5,461 nucleotides of DNA from Trebonia sp. (GTDB lineage Bacteria; Actinomycetota; Actinomycetes; Streptosporangiales; Streptosporangiaceae): positions 1 through 5,461 of the forward strand of contig JASHPP010000770.1 in assembly GCA_030038035.1 (NCBI GenBank). The letters run 5' to 3'. The position numbers and the translations under genes were made by a program. Every line of letters starts with the position of its first letter. Positions within the stretch are counted from its first letter, which is position 1. Shown piece after piece: positions 1 through 5,238 of this stretch. The notes under the pieces were generated by a model. The model saw only the letters and a program-made list of their open reading frames with translations. It was not told where the DNA came from and searched no databases.

Positions 1-197
1 ATGCAGGCGAGCTCGCCGGCCGGCCGCCGCGGCCTGAGCTCACCGCACTTCCCCAGATCCTGCTGACACCGCACATCTCCGCTGGCGGCGACACGACCAT
101 GGCCGAGCCCCTGCGGCGGCTGTTCGCAGGCAACCTGCGACGCTACCTCGACGGCCAGCCCCTCCTCAACGTCGTCGACCGCGCCCGCGGCTACTAG
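1..197 (+). CDS. D-2-hydroxyacid dehydrogenase, C-terminal fragment (5' end outside window)
   Basis: The reading frame starts at base 3 and is open from the window edge to a TAG at 195-197, giving about 64 residues. It contains LLTPHISAGGDTTM followed by a helix (LRRLFAGNLRRYLDG) and ends in NVVDRARGY. This is the typical C-terminal end of NAD(P)-dependent D-isomer-specific 2-hydroxyacid dehydrogenases (glyoxylate/phosphoglycerate dehydrogenase-like). In that family the His in TPH is the catalytic acid/base, and the last helix and strand return to the substrate domain. The family reduces 2-keto acids to D-2-hydroxy acids with NAD(P)H in the cytoplasm. The substrate cannot be told from this fragment. 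The ending NVVDxARGY looks natural, so the protein is probably complete at its C-terminus even though the stop codon lies in the terminal repeat of the IS element that follows. Confidence 0.82.
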   Translation, partial: AGELAGRPPRPELTALPQILLTPHISAGGDTTMAEPLRRLFAGNLRRYLDGQPLLNVVDRARGY

Positions 198-209
198 ATG
201 AATGATTCC
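190..209 (+). repeat. Left terminal inverted repeat of the IS982 element
   Basis: Twenty bases starting GCTACTAGATG and ending GATTCC are the exact reverse complement of 1180-1199. The outermost bases may be target DNA that happens to be symmetric. The dehydrogenase stop codon TAG lies inside the repeat. Confidence 0.9.
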
Positions 210-1196
210 CAATCCGTACCTGTGCGGCGTGTCGGGTTGATCCGGATACGGGTGGAGGGCATCCATGGTCGCTCGTGACTGCAGACCTGGAAGCCCTCCT
301 GACGGCACTGTACGTGCTGATCGACGATCACGTGGTTCCTTCTGCCCGGCGCGGTCCGGGCCGGCCGAGGATGCTGTCCGATGCAGAGCTCGTGTGCCTG
401 GCCGTGGCGCAGGTGCTGCTGGGCGCCCGCAGCGAGCATCACTGGCTGCGGATGTGCCGCACCCGGCTGGGGCACCTGTTCCCGTACCTGCCCAAGCAGC
501 CTGGCTACCACAAGCGCCTCAAGGCCGCCGGGCCGCTGCTGGCCGCGGCGCTGGACTTCCTGGCCCGGGAGGTCCCCTCCTGGCACGACCAGGTCCGGCT
601 GATCGATGCGACCCCGGTGCCGTGCGGCACCTCGCGGGAGACCGTGAAGCGCTCGGAGCTGGCCGGATGGGCCGGCTACGGGTACTGCGCCTCCCATTCC
701 CGCTGGTACTGGGGCCTGAAGCTGTACCTGGTCACTACCCCGGACGGGATGCCCGTGGCCTGGTGCCTGGCCAGCCCGAAGCTCGGCGAGCGGGAAGTCG
801 CCGCGGAACTGCTCGCGCACGCCGCCCGCGCCGGCGCGCTGCGGCCCGGGCTGATCCTCATCGGCGACAAGGGATTTGCCGGACGCGACTTCGAGCACCT
901 GGTCACCTCGGAGCTCAAGATGAGCCTGGTCCGGCCCGACCGCCGCGACGAGGCACCCCGGCACGGGCCCATCGGCTGGATCCGGCAGTGGATCGAGTCA
1001 GTCAACGACACCCTCAAGGGCCAGCTCGACCTCGAACGGCACGGCGGGCGCACCACCGAGGGCATCTACGCCCGCATCGCCCAGCGGCTGCTGGCCATGG
1101 CCGCCGCCATCTGGCACAACTGGGCCACCAGCGCCACGGTCAAGCGGTCGCTGACCAGCTATGACAACTGAACCCATAAGGAATCATTCATCTAGT
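193..1196 (+). mobile_element. Complete IS982-family insertion sequence
   Basis: About 1.0 kb, the usual size of the IS982 family, bounded by perfect inverted repeats and filled by a single DDE transposase gene. The limits given assume ends of AC...GT, the form I recall for this family. With those limits no flanking target duplication is visible. The symmetry actually extends to 190 and 1199. If CTAG (194-197 and 1192-1195) is the duplicated target, the element is 198-1191, 994 bp. The intact transposase and identical ends suggest a recent and possibly still mobile copy. It sits between the stop codon of a dehydrogenase gene and the upstream region of a lipoprotein gene, and interrupts no visible reading frame. 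Confidence 0.85.
275..1171 (+). CDS. IS982-family DDE transposase
   Basis: A 298-residue protein, the usual full length for IS982 transposases, which cut and join the element ends through a two-metal DDE site. The expected catalytic residues are visible: D111 in RLIDATPVPC, D198 in LILIGDKGF and E241 in WIESVNDTLKGQLDLERHGG. Between them lies the family signature GWAGYGYCASHSRWYWGLKL. The N-terminal region (about 1-95, containing RPRMLSDAELVCLAVAQVLLG) is the helical DNA-binding part. Reading is uninterrupted, so the enzyme should be functional. The start is set at GTG 275 because streptomycete relatives begin with M-T-x-D-L. No good Shine-Dalgarno precedes it at normal spacing; the GGAGGG at 254-259 is ideally placed for ATG 265, which is in another frame. 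Both terminal repeats flank the gene closely. Confidence 0.93.
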   Translation: MTADLEALLTALYVLIDDHVVPSARRGPGRPRMLSDAELVCLAVAQVLLGARSEHHWLRMCRTRLGHLFPYLPKQPGYHKRLKAAGPLLAAALDFLAREVPSWHDQVRLIDATPVPCGTSRETVKRSELAGWAGYGYCASHSRWYWGLKLYLVTTPDGMPVAWCLASPKLGEREVAAELLAHAARAGALRPGLILIGDKGFAGRDFEHLVTSELKMSLVRPDRRDEAPRHGPIGWIRQWIESVNDTLKGQLDLERHGGRTTEGIYARIAQRLLAMAAAIWHNWATSATVKRSLTSYDN

Positions 1197-1199
1197 AGC
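1180..1199 (-). repeat. Right terminal inverted repeat of the IS982 element
   Basis: GGAATCATTC...TAGTAGC is the perfect 20-base partner of 190-209. It starts 8 bases after the transposase stop codon. Inward of these 20 bases the two ends diverge apart from scattered matches. Confidence 0.9.
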
Positions 1200-1360
1200 A
1201 GGAGACGAAACAGGGGAGAGCAGCGTCCCCGCTTAGCTTGGCATCCTTAAGTAACTGAAACGTAACCGCCTCACGTCTACCCGGGACAACTGGAGGGCGG
1301 CGATAGTGGACTCTTAGGGAGTGCTTCCCGAAGGAGCGTGGGCCGGGAAACGGGGGCGGC

Positions 1361-2191
1361 ATGATCAAAAGAACTTTCCTGGTCTTTGCATCCTTGGCGC
1401 TTGCGTTCGCTACCGGAGCTTGCGGCAGTGGCGGCAGTGGCGGCAGTGGCGATGGTATATCAATAAGTCCCTCAACCGCGCCACCTGGGTATCCGTGCAC
1501 GGAAATCAGTGAACCGGGCGCAAATATTGGATGCTATTACTTCGTAAGTAACGGTATTGCCGTCGCCTGCCAAACCAACCTGAGCGGGGGCAATTTTTGC
1601 ACAAACACGAACGGCAACTATTACAACTATGATTTCGGGGAAACCGCTATATGCAAAAACGCAGGATGCACCAATACCGCCATCGTAACCGCCCCCTATG
1701 CCGCCAATTGCCCGGTCAAGATTGTATATAATAACCTTGTTAACGACGGCGAAGCATGGCGGGTAGTTAATCAAGAGCAAGATCAAAACAGCACCCAGCA
1801 ACCAATCACTACTCAATTTATTTCCACTTCGGCGACCACTGTATCTACAAATTTCGCGGGGTCGGTCAGTGTTAACGTTGGCGGGAGTCTTAACGAGGTG
1901 TTTGCGACTATCTACGCGAATGTGCACGCACAGATAAATGCCTCAGTCTCCAAGACCGCGAGTACGGTAGTGGGAAACGAGGTGACAGTTACCATCCCGC
2001 CCGGAAAAACCGCATACGGAATATACGGCGTGAAGGTTCAGGTTACCGGCGGTCGCCTATCCCAGAGTGATCCATGCGGCGGACCTGATAATAACAACTA
2101 CGGTGAAGTTCAGACCTACGTACCCCTCTCTCCCGGATGGTGCGTGTGGGTAAGCGGAGAGACGCCTTGCCGGGTCGTTCAAGGAAGTTGA
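1361..2191 (+). CDS. Putative secreted lipoprotein, Cys-rich, with beta-rich (possibly pore-forming-like) C-terminal half
   Basis: 276 residues, no family recognised with certainty. Residues 1-20 form a signal peptide: KR near the start, then a hydrophobic stretch (FLVFASLALAFA), then TGAC as a slightly off-consensus lipobox, so Cys21 would carry lipid and anchor the protein outside the membrane. A Gly-Ser linker (22-30) follows. The N-terminal half (46-117) has seven cysteines and three more lie at 239, 261 and 270: ten besides Cys21, an even number that suits disulfides in an exported protein. Residues about 150-230 alternate polar Ser/Thr/Asn with Val/Ile, ending in NEVTVTIPPGKTAYGIYGV. 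This is reminiscent of the strand-hairpin-strand region of aerolysin/ETX-MTX2 proteins, but that is inference. G+C is only about half and five ATA codons occur, unlike the neighbours, which suggests acquisition by transfer. ATG 1361 follows a G-rich stretch (1352-1356) that is a weak ribosome site. The gene is monocistronic. Confidence 0.75.
   Translation: MIKRTFLVFASLALAFATGACGSGGSGGSGDGISISPSTAPPGYPCTEISEPGANIGCYYFVSNGIAVACQTNLSGGNFCTNTNGNYYNYDFGETAICKNAGCTNTAIVTAPYAANCPVKIVYNNLVNDGEAWRVVNQEQDQNSTQQPITTQFISTSATTVSTNFAGSVSVNVGGSLNEVFATIYANVHAQINASVSKTASTVVGNEVTVTIPPGKTAYGIYGVKVQVTGGRLSQSDPCGGPDNNNYGEVQTYVPLSPGWCVWVSGETPCRVVQGS
1422..1448 (+). repeat. Three exact tandem 9-base repeats encoding a Gly-Ser linker
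   Basis: GCGGCAGTG occurs three times in succession directly after the lipobox cysteine codon (1421-1423), encoding repeated GSG. Exact 9-base units can expand or contract by slippage without changing frame, altering the length of the tether between the lipid anchor and the folded domain. Confidence 0.85.
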
Positions 2192-2683
2192 TGCGAGTTG
2201 CTCCATCAAACGGTCGCAAGCAACAGGTGACGGTGCATATGGGCCGACGACTTTACAGACCGCGCGCCAATATGCCTTGACCTACATTGCTACGGTCCCG
2301 CGGGTCCGCTTCGGCACACCACGTGCCTAATGGCTTTCGCTGTCATCACTGGGTTATGCGCCACACGACGTACGTCTCCGTCATCTCGTGCGCTTTCCGG
2401 TGGCTGGGATGACCTCGGGTTAGGGTCGGCTAATGTCTGCGTTAAGGCCTCGGCGTCTGTCCCGTCTCACCTTGGTCTATAGATTCTCAACGGTGCGGGT
2501 TACGAAAGGCTGCGCGATCGGGCGATGTCGGCCGCGAAACTAGCGAGATGGCCGGACGGGGTCGTGGAGGCGCTGGAGTGGGTGGAGGTATGCGGTGGCA
2601 TATGCCCCTTTCATCCGGATATCCGGGACCGTGGGCAGGGCGCCCGGCGGCCCCGGTTTCCATGATCATGAAAGCTGACCCTG
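2192..2683. other. Gene-poor stretch with several perfect palindromes
   Basis: About 490 bases without a recognisable gene. Short open frames on both strands match nothing I know and lack ribosome sites. The region holds perfect palindromes at 2297-2304 (CCCGCGGG), 2367-2376 (GACGTACGTC), 2597-2606 (GGCATATGCC), 2615-2626 (CCGGATATCCGG) and 2661-2670 (CATGATCATG). A weak stem GTTGCT/AGCAAC shortly after the lipoprotein stop could be part of a terminator. It may be decayed DNA left by earlier insertions. Confidence 0.5.
2597..2626. repeat. Paired perfect palindromes, possible protein-binding sites
   Basis: GGCATATGCC (10 bp) and CCGGATATCCGG (12 bp) lie 8 bases apart, centre to centre about 19 bases, so on nearly the same face of the helix. 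Both have AT-rich centres in otherwise GC-rich DNA, a form common for dimeric regulators. No gene start follows closely, so a regulatory role is only a guess. Confidence 0.3.
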
Positions 2684-3123
2684 CTAGCTACCCGGAGGGG
2701 GTATGCGGGGGAGATGAGAACCCTGGCTGTTGAAGCTCTGTAGGTCCAGGTTGGCCCGGGCGGCCTGCACGAACCCGGTCCCGACGAGCTCAAGGAGGCG
2801 GTCCGGCGGCAGCGATGCCTGCTCCGGCGGCTTGGGCAGCTGCTGGAACACCGCGATGGCCTCATCGACCAGCGCGGCCAGGATCGCCTGCTTGTCAGGG
2901 AAGTAGCGGTAGATCAGCGCGTCGTTGATATCTGCCGCGGCCGCCAGGTCCCGGGTAGTGGTGGCATGGAAGCCGCGCTCGGCGAACAGGCGCGAGCGGC
3001 GGCCAGGATCTGCCGCCGCCGTTCATGGCGGCGCGGCGACCAGAACCGGGGGTGTCTGCCGTTGCGATCACAACGCCACATGTCCCCGTTTCCGGCGGAG
3101 CGGTGGCGGCACGGAACGGCCAT
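2684..3123 (-). pseudogene. TetR-family transcriptional regulator, frameshifted and 3'-truncated
   Basis: Read on the minus strand, one frame gives HERRRQILAAARA and then turns to nonsense. One base missing near 2989-2990 would restore LFAERGFHATTTRDLAAAAD followed by INDALIYRYFPDKQAILAAL, the complete TetR helix-turn-helix. The second frame continues through a plausible start of the ligand domain (PPDRLLELVGTGFVQAARANLDLQS), loses resemblance at about 2735, and stops at TAG 2684-2686. The joined protein would be about 146 residues against about 190-210 for intact TetR proteins, so most of the C-terminal ligand-binding and dimerisation part is absent. The upstream limit is uncertain: ATG 3123 or the ATG at about 3081 are both in frame. 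It diverges from the SnoaL-like gene at 3216, the usual arrangement for a TetR repressor and its target. The frameshift alone could be a sequencing error; the 3' loss could not. Confidence 0.78.
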
Positions 3124-3155
3124 TCCTGAAGCGCATGCGGACGCTTTTGGCGGCC

Positions 3156-3184
3156 TTGACGACCTGCTGACGGACGATGACGAT
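3156..3184 (+). promoter_or_regulatory. Possible sigma-70-type promoter for the SnoaL-like gene
   Basis: TTGACG at 3156-3161 matches the -35 consensus well. GACGAT at 3179-3184, 17 bases further, is a poor -10. Transcription would start about 25 bases before ATG 3216, leaving room for the GGAGGAGG ribosome site at 3204-3211. The location in the divergent gap next to the TetR remnant fits. Offered as a weak prediction. Confidence 0.3.
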
Positions 3185-3215
3185 TGGTGCGGGGGGTTGA
3201 CCCGGAGGAGGTCCG

Positions 3216-3608
3216 ATGACCCAGCCGAACGAGGACCTGGTACGGGCGGCCAGCGCGGCTTTCGGCCGCGGCGACCTCAGTGCCCTGCAGGATCAGTTCT
3301 TCGCCGCGGACATTGTCTGGCACGTCGCGGGCACGGGCCCGCTCGCCGGCGACTATGAAGGCGTGGCGCAGGTGATGGGGCTGCTCGGCAAGGTCTCTGC
3401 GCTGTCTGGTGGCACGTTCCAGCCGGAGTTGCAGAATGTCCAGGTTAGCGCTGACCAGACGGTCGCGCTCACCACGATCCGCGCCGAACGGGCGGGCAAG
3501 CAGCTTCAGCTCAACCTCACCCATGTCATCCACGCCGAGAACGGAAAGGCGACCGAGGTCTGGACCCAGTCATCCGATGCCGCCGCGGCAGCGGAGTTCT
3601 GGTCATAG
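3216..3608 (+). CDS. SnoaL-like / NTF2-like domain protein
   Basis: 130 residues, the usual length of a single cone-shaped NTF2-like (SnoaL/ketosteroid-isomerase-like) domain. Visible marks are the N-terminal helix EDLVRAASAAFGRGDLSALQ, the signature VWHVAGTGPLAGDYEGV (34-50) and the later strands QTVALTTIRAERAGKQL and LNLTHVIHAENGKATEVW. Members bind small hydrophobic ligands in the cone and act as isomerases, cyclases, hydrolases or pure binding proteins. The substrate cannot be inferred here. ATG 3216 has a strong ribosome site, GGAGGAGG at 3204-3211. The gene stands alone and diverges from a ruined TetR gene. If that was its repressor, expression may now be unregulated. It converges on a GlsB-like gene across a hairpin. 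Confidence 0.85.
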   Translation: MTQPNEDLVRAASAAFGRGDLSALQDQFFAADIVWHVAGTGPLAGDYEGVAQVMGLLGKVSALSGGTFQPELQNVQVSADQTVALTTIRAERAGKQLQLNLTHVIHAENGKATEVWTQSSDAAAAAEFWS

Positions 3609-3636
3609 CCACAGCAGCGCTGGCGGGGTGCGGGCT

Positions 3637-3664
3637 GGCCAGGCTGCGGGCGCGCGGCCTGGCT
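3637..3664. terminator. GC-rich hairpin between convergent genes
   Basis: GCCAGGC (3638-3644) pairs with GCCTGGC (3657-3663). The stem continues inward through a T-G wobble and three G-C pairs to a 4-base loop at 3649-3652, giving about 11 paired bases. It lies 28 bases after the SnoaL-like stop and just after the 3' end of the minus-strand GlsB gene, so it can serve both. There is no U-tract, which is common for actinomycete terminators. Confidence 0.6.
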
Positions 3665-3671
3665 TGGCTAG

Positions 3672-3953
3672 TCAGTAGCGGCGACGGCCCCGTTCCAGCC
3701 CGGTCAGGCGCAGCAGGAGCAGCAGCACCCAGGCGCCGATGACCGACCCGATGAGCCCGACGGGGTGGAAGCTGTGAACGCTTGCCGAGTGGTACTCGAC
3801 CAGGTTCTGCAGGAATCCGCCGACGAAGGAGCCGGCGATGCCGAGAACGATAGTGCCGAAGATTCCGAGTGAGTCGCGGCCGGGCATGAGCAGGCGCGCG
3901 ATCGCGCCGACGATGAGCCCGACAATCAGCAGCACGATGATGAAGACGACCAT
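3672..3953 (-). CDS. GlsB/YeaQ/YmgE-family (transglycosylase-associated) small membrane protein
   Basis: 93 residues, the family's normal size. Three membrane segments are visible: about 1-22 (VVFIIVLLIVGLIVGAIARL), 29-50 (LGIFGTIVLGIAGSFVGGFL) and 65-83 (VGLIGSVIGAWVLLLLLRL), followed by a basic tail RGRRRY. The motif GLIVGAIARLLMPGRD and the glycine-rich second segment are family marks. Members are often called stress-response or transglycosylase-associated proteins; the molecular function is unknown and the latter name is historical. ATG 3953 is chosen because GGGAG (3964-3968, minus strand) lies 10 bases upstream. The frame is open to 4049, but the extra 32 residues are polar, Pro/Gly-rich and would precede a natural membrane start. 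It is probably monocistronic; on the minus strand the phosphatase gene ends 147 bases upstream. Confidence 0.9.
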   Translation of the reverse strand: MVVFIIVLLIVGLIVGAIARLLMPGRDSLGIFGTIVLGIAGSFVGGFLQNLVEYHSASVHSFHPVGLIGSVIGAWVLLLLLRLTGLERGRRRY

Positions 3954-4100
3954 GCGGATAACACTCCCATGTCTTCCCCGGGTTATGCCTGCTGGCGAGG
4001 ATATAGCCGATGGGGGAGCCATTCGGCCCGGCCCGTCCGGTGATTCCATCGCGACCGCGTCAGCCGGGCGGACGTCACAATCGAACTGGACATCAGGTTG

Positions 4101-4559
4101 TCAGCAGCGGAGCCTGGTGATGAACGCTTCCTGGCCGGCGGTTTCGACAGCCTCCGGGCAGTAGTTGGCGCGGACCCAGGCGACCGCGTCGGTGGCGGGA
4201 TGGCGGGTGAGGACGGCGAGGCAGGCCAGTGCTGTACCGGTGCGCCCGTGGCCACCCAGGCAGCCGACCTCCACCTGTTCCCCAGTCCGGGCACGGTCGA
4301 GCACGGACCTCAGCGCGGAGAGGACCGAGGCCTGGTCACCGGGAACTCCGAAGTCAGGCCAGTCGAGATGATCATGGGGCCACGGCGGCTGCCACCGGCG
4401 ATCGAGATATAGCCCGTAGCCGGGCCGGCGGTCACGGGCGTAGGGGTCGACGGCGTCGAACGACACCGCAGTGATCTTGGTGCCGTCGGGCAAGCTGACC
4501 ACACGGCGGTGCCGGTGCCCTTCGGCCTGCCGGTGCCGGTGACCATCCGGGCCAGTCAC
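4101..4559 (-). CDS. Protein-tyrosine-phosphatase-like protein (CX5R)
   Basis: 152 residues from GTG 4559. The phosphatase P-loop is C100-LGGHG-R106-TGT, where Cys is the nucleophile and Arg holds phosphate. A WPD-type loop, HLDWPDFGVP, supplies general acid Asp69. A Gln at 143 (ETAGQEAFI) may act as the Q-loop. These belong to the cysteine-based PTP/dual-specificity superfamily; the substrate is unknown. The residue before the nucleophile is Gly99 instead of the usual His, which could raise the thiol pKa. GTG 4559 overlaps the TGA of the upstream hydrolase gene (GTGA), indicating translational coupling in one operon. The first 19 residues are low-complexity (GHRHR repeated), so a later GTG at 4502 giving 133 residues is an alternative. 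Length fits small bacterial phosphatases. Confidence 0.83.
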   Translation of the reverse strand: MTGPDGHRHRQAEGHRHRRVVSLPDGTKITAVSFDAVDPYARDRRPGYGLYLDRRWQPPWPHDHLDWPDFGVPGDQASVLSALRSVLDRARTGEQVEVGCLGGHGRTGTALACLAVLTRHPATDAVAWVRANYCPEAVETAGQEAFITRLRC

Positions 4560-5152
4560 GCCGTTTCGCCGGGGGCCAGGTAACGGTAATCCGTGCCGGC
4601 CGCGCGGCTGAGCCAGCCGTTCAGTGCCTGCAAGCCCCGGTCGTTGAGCTGCCCTTCGTGCATCCCGAAGGCGCGGCGCGGCGCGACCGCCCGGACAAAG
4701 GCGATCGCCTCGCAGGTCTTCAGCCATGAGGCCTGCAAGGGCACGAGCAGCGTGTCGATCTCGGCGTTCGGAAGTGTCAGGCTGTCACCCGGGTGGTAGC
4801 AGCTGTCCTCGATGACGTAGCCGAGGTTCTCGCAGTCCGGCTCGGAGCCGTGTACGACGGCGTGGCGGCCGCCGACCGCCCGGACCGCGAAGCCGGCCAC
4901 GGTGAAGCGGTCGCCGGACCGCACGCCGGTGACCGCCAGGCCTTGGATGCGCGCCTGCGCCGGCGCGTAGACCTCGATGTCGCGGCGGGCCAGTTCGGCT
5001 GCGTCGAGGTGATCGGAGTGCTCGTGCGTGACCAGCACGGCGGTCGCGCCGTCTAGCGCCGTCGGCTCGCTCCAGCAGCCAGGATCGATCACCAGGACGC
5101 CGCGGTCGCGCTGCAGCCGCACGCAGGAGTGGGTGAACTTAGTCAACCGCAT
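4556..5152 (-). CDS. Metallo-beta-lactamase-fold hydrolase, UlaG/UPF0173-like
   Basis: 198 residues. The metal-binding motif THEHSDH gives H43, H45, D47 and H48. Other candidate ligands are H97 or H101 in GGRHAVVHGSEPDCENLGY, D123 in SCYHPGDSL and H165 in AFGMHEGQLND. The N-terminal MRLTKFTHSCVRLQRDRGVLVIDPG is the typical opening strand pair, with a His that in UlaG-like proteins sits near the metals. Members hydrolyse lactones, phosphodiesters or similar bonds with a mono- or dinuclear metal centre; the substrate here is unknown, and cytoplasmic location is inferred because no signal peptide is seen. ATG 5152 is chosen from the family's usual start; no strong ribosome site precedes it. The frame is open to 5209, but that extension would cross the putative operator. 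It is the first gene of a two-gene operon with the phosphatase and diverges from an antitoxin gene. Confidence 0.9.
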   Translation of the reverse strand: MRLTKFTHSCVRLQRDRGVLVIDPGCWSEPTALDGATAVLVTHEHSDHLDAAELARRDIEVYAPAQARIQGLAVTGVRSGDRFTVAGFAVRAVGGRHAVVHGSEPDCENLGYVIEDSCYHPGDSLTLPNAEIDTLLVPLQASWLKTCEAIAFVRAVAPRRAFGMHEGQLNDRGLQALNGWLSRAAGTDYRYLAPGETA

Positions 5153-5201
5153 GCCAGCCAAGCTAACGGCCCCGGCCGGGTGCGGCGGACACAGAGATGC
5201 T

Positions 5202-5230
5202 GGTAGCACCCTATAGCACCAAGTGCTACC
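5202..5230. promoter_or_regulatory. Putative antitoxin operator: three TAGCAC half-sites in the divergent region
   Basis: TAGCACC occurs at 5204-5210 and again at 5214-5220, exactly one helical turn apart, and its inverse GTGCTA lies at 5223-5228. The outer pair forms an 8-base inverted repeat, GGTAGCAC (5202-5209) with GTGCTACC (5223-5230). The inner pair forms TAGCAC-caa-GTGCTA. The block ends 8 bases before the antitoxin ATG and 50 bases before the divergent hydrolase start. Phd/YefM antitoxins bind such repeats near their own promoter, so autoregulation is likely. Control of the hydrolase operon as well is possible. Confidence 0.65.
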
Positions 5231-5238
5231 GTGGGACT

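Noticed and set aside
194..964. 256-codon minus-strand open frame across the transposase
   Set aside because: Antisense shadow of the transposase, low complexity, starts inside the gene, no family resemblance.
265..1164. Long + strand open frame overlapping the transposase
   Set aside because: The product is Arg/Pro/Ala-rich with no recognisable domain and shadows the well-supported DDE transposase frame; long false frames are usual in high-G+C DNA.
1325..1349. Inverted repeat TTCCCG/CGGGAA enclosing AAGGAG upstream of the lipoprotein
   Set aside because: Only 6 paired bases with a 13-base loop, and the enclosed AAGGAG is too far from ATG 1361 to be its ribosome site.
2525..2665. Small open frame of 46 codons starting MSAAKLARWPDGVVEALEWV
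   Set aside because: The first part looks protein-like but there is no ribosome site, no known relative and the tail is Arg/Gly/Pro-rich; not enough to call a gene.
2895..3533. 212-codon minus-strand frame covering the SnoaL-like gene and TetR remnant
   Set aside because: It runs antisense to the clear SnoaL-like gene, and its end is the out-of-frame reading of the TetR helix-turn-helix region.
4034..4074. Inverted repeat CGTCCG/CGGACG downstream of the phosphatase gene as terminator
   Set aside because: Six base pairs separated by 29 bases is too weak to support a terminator call.
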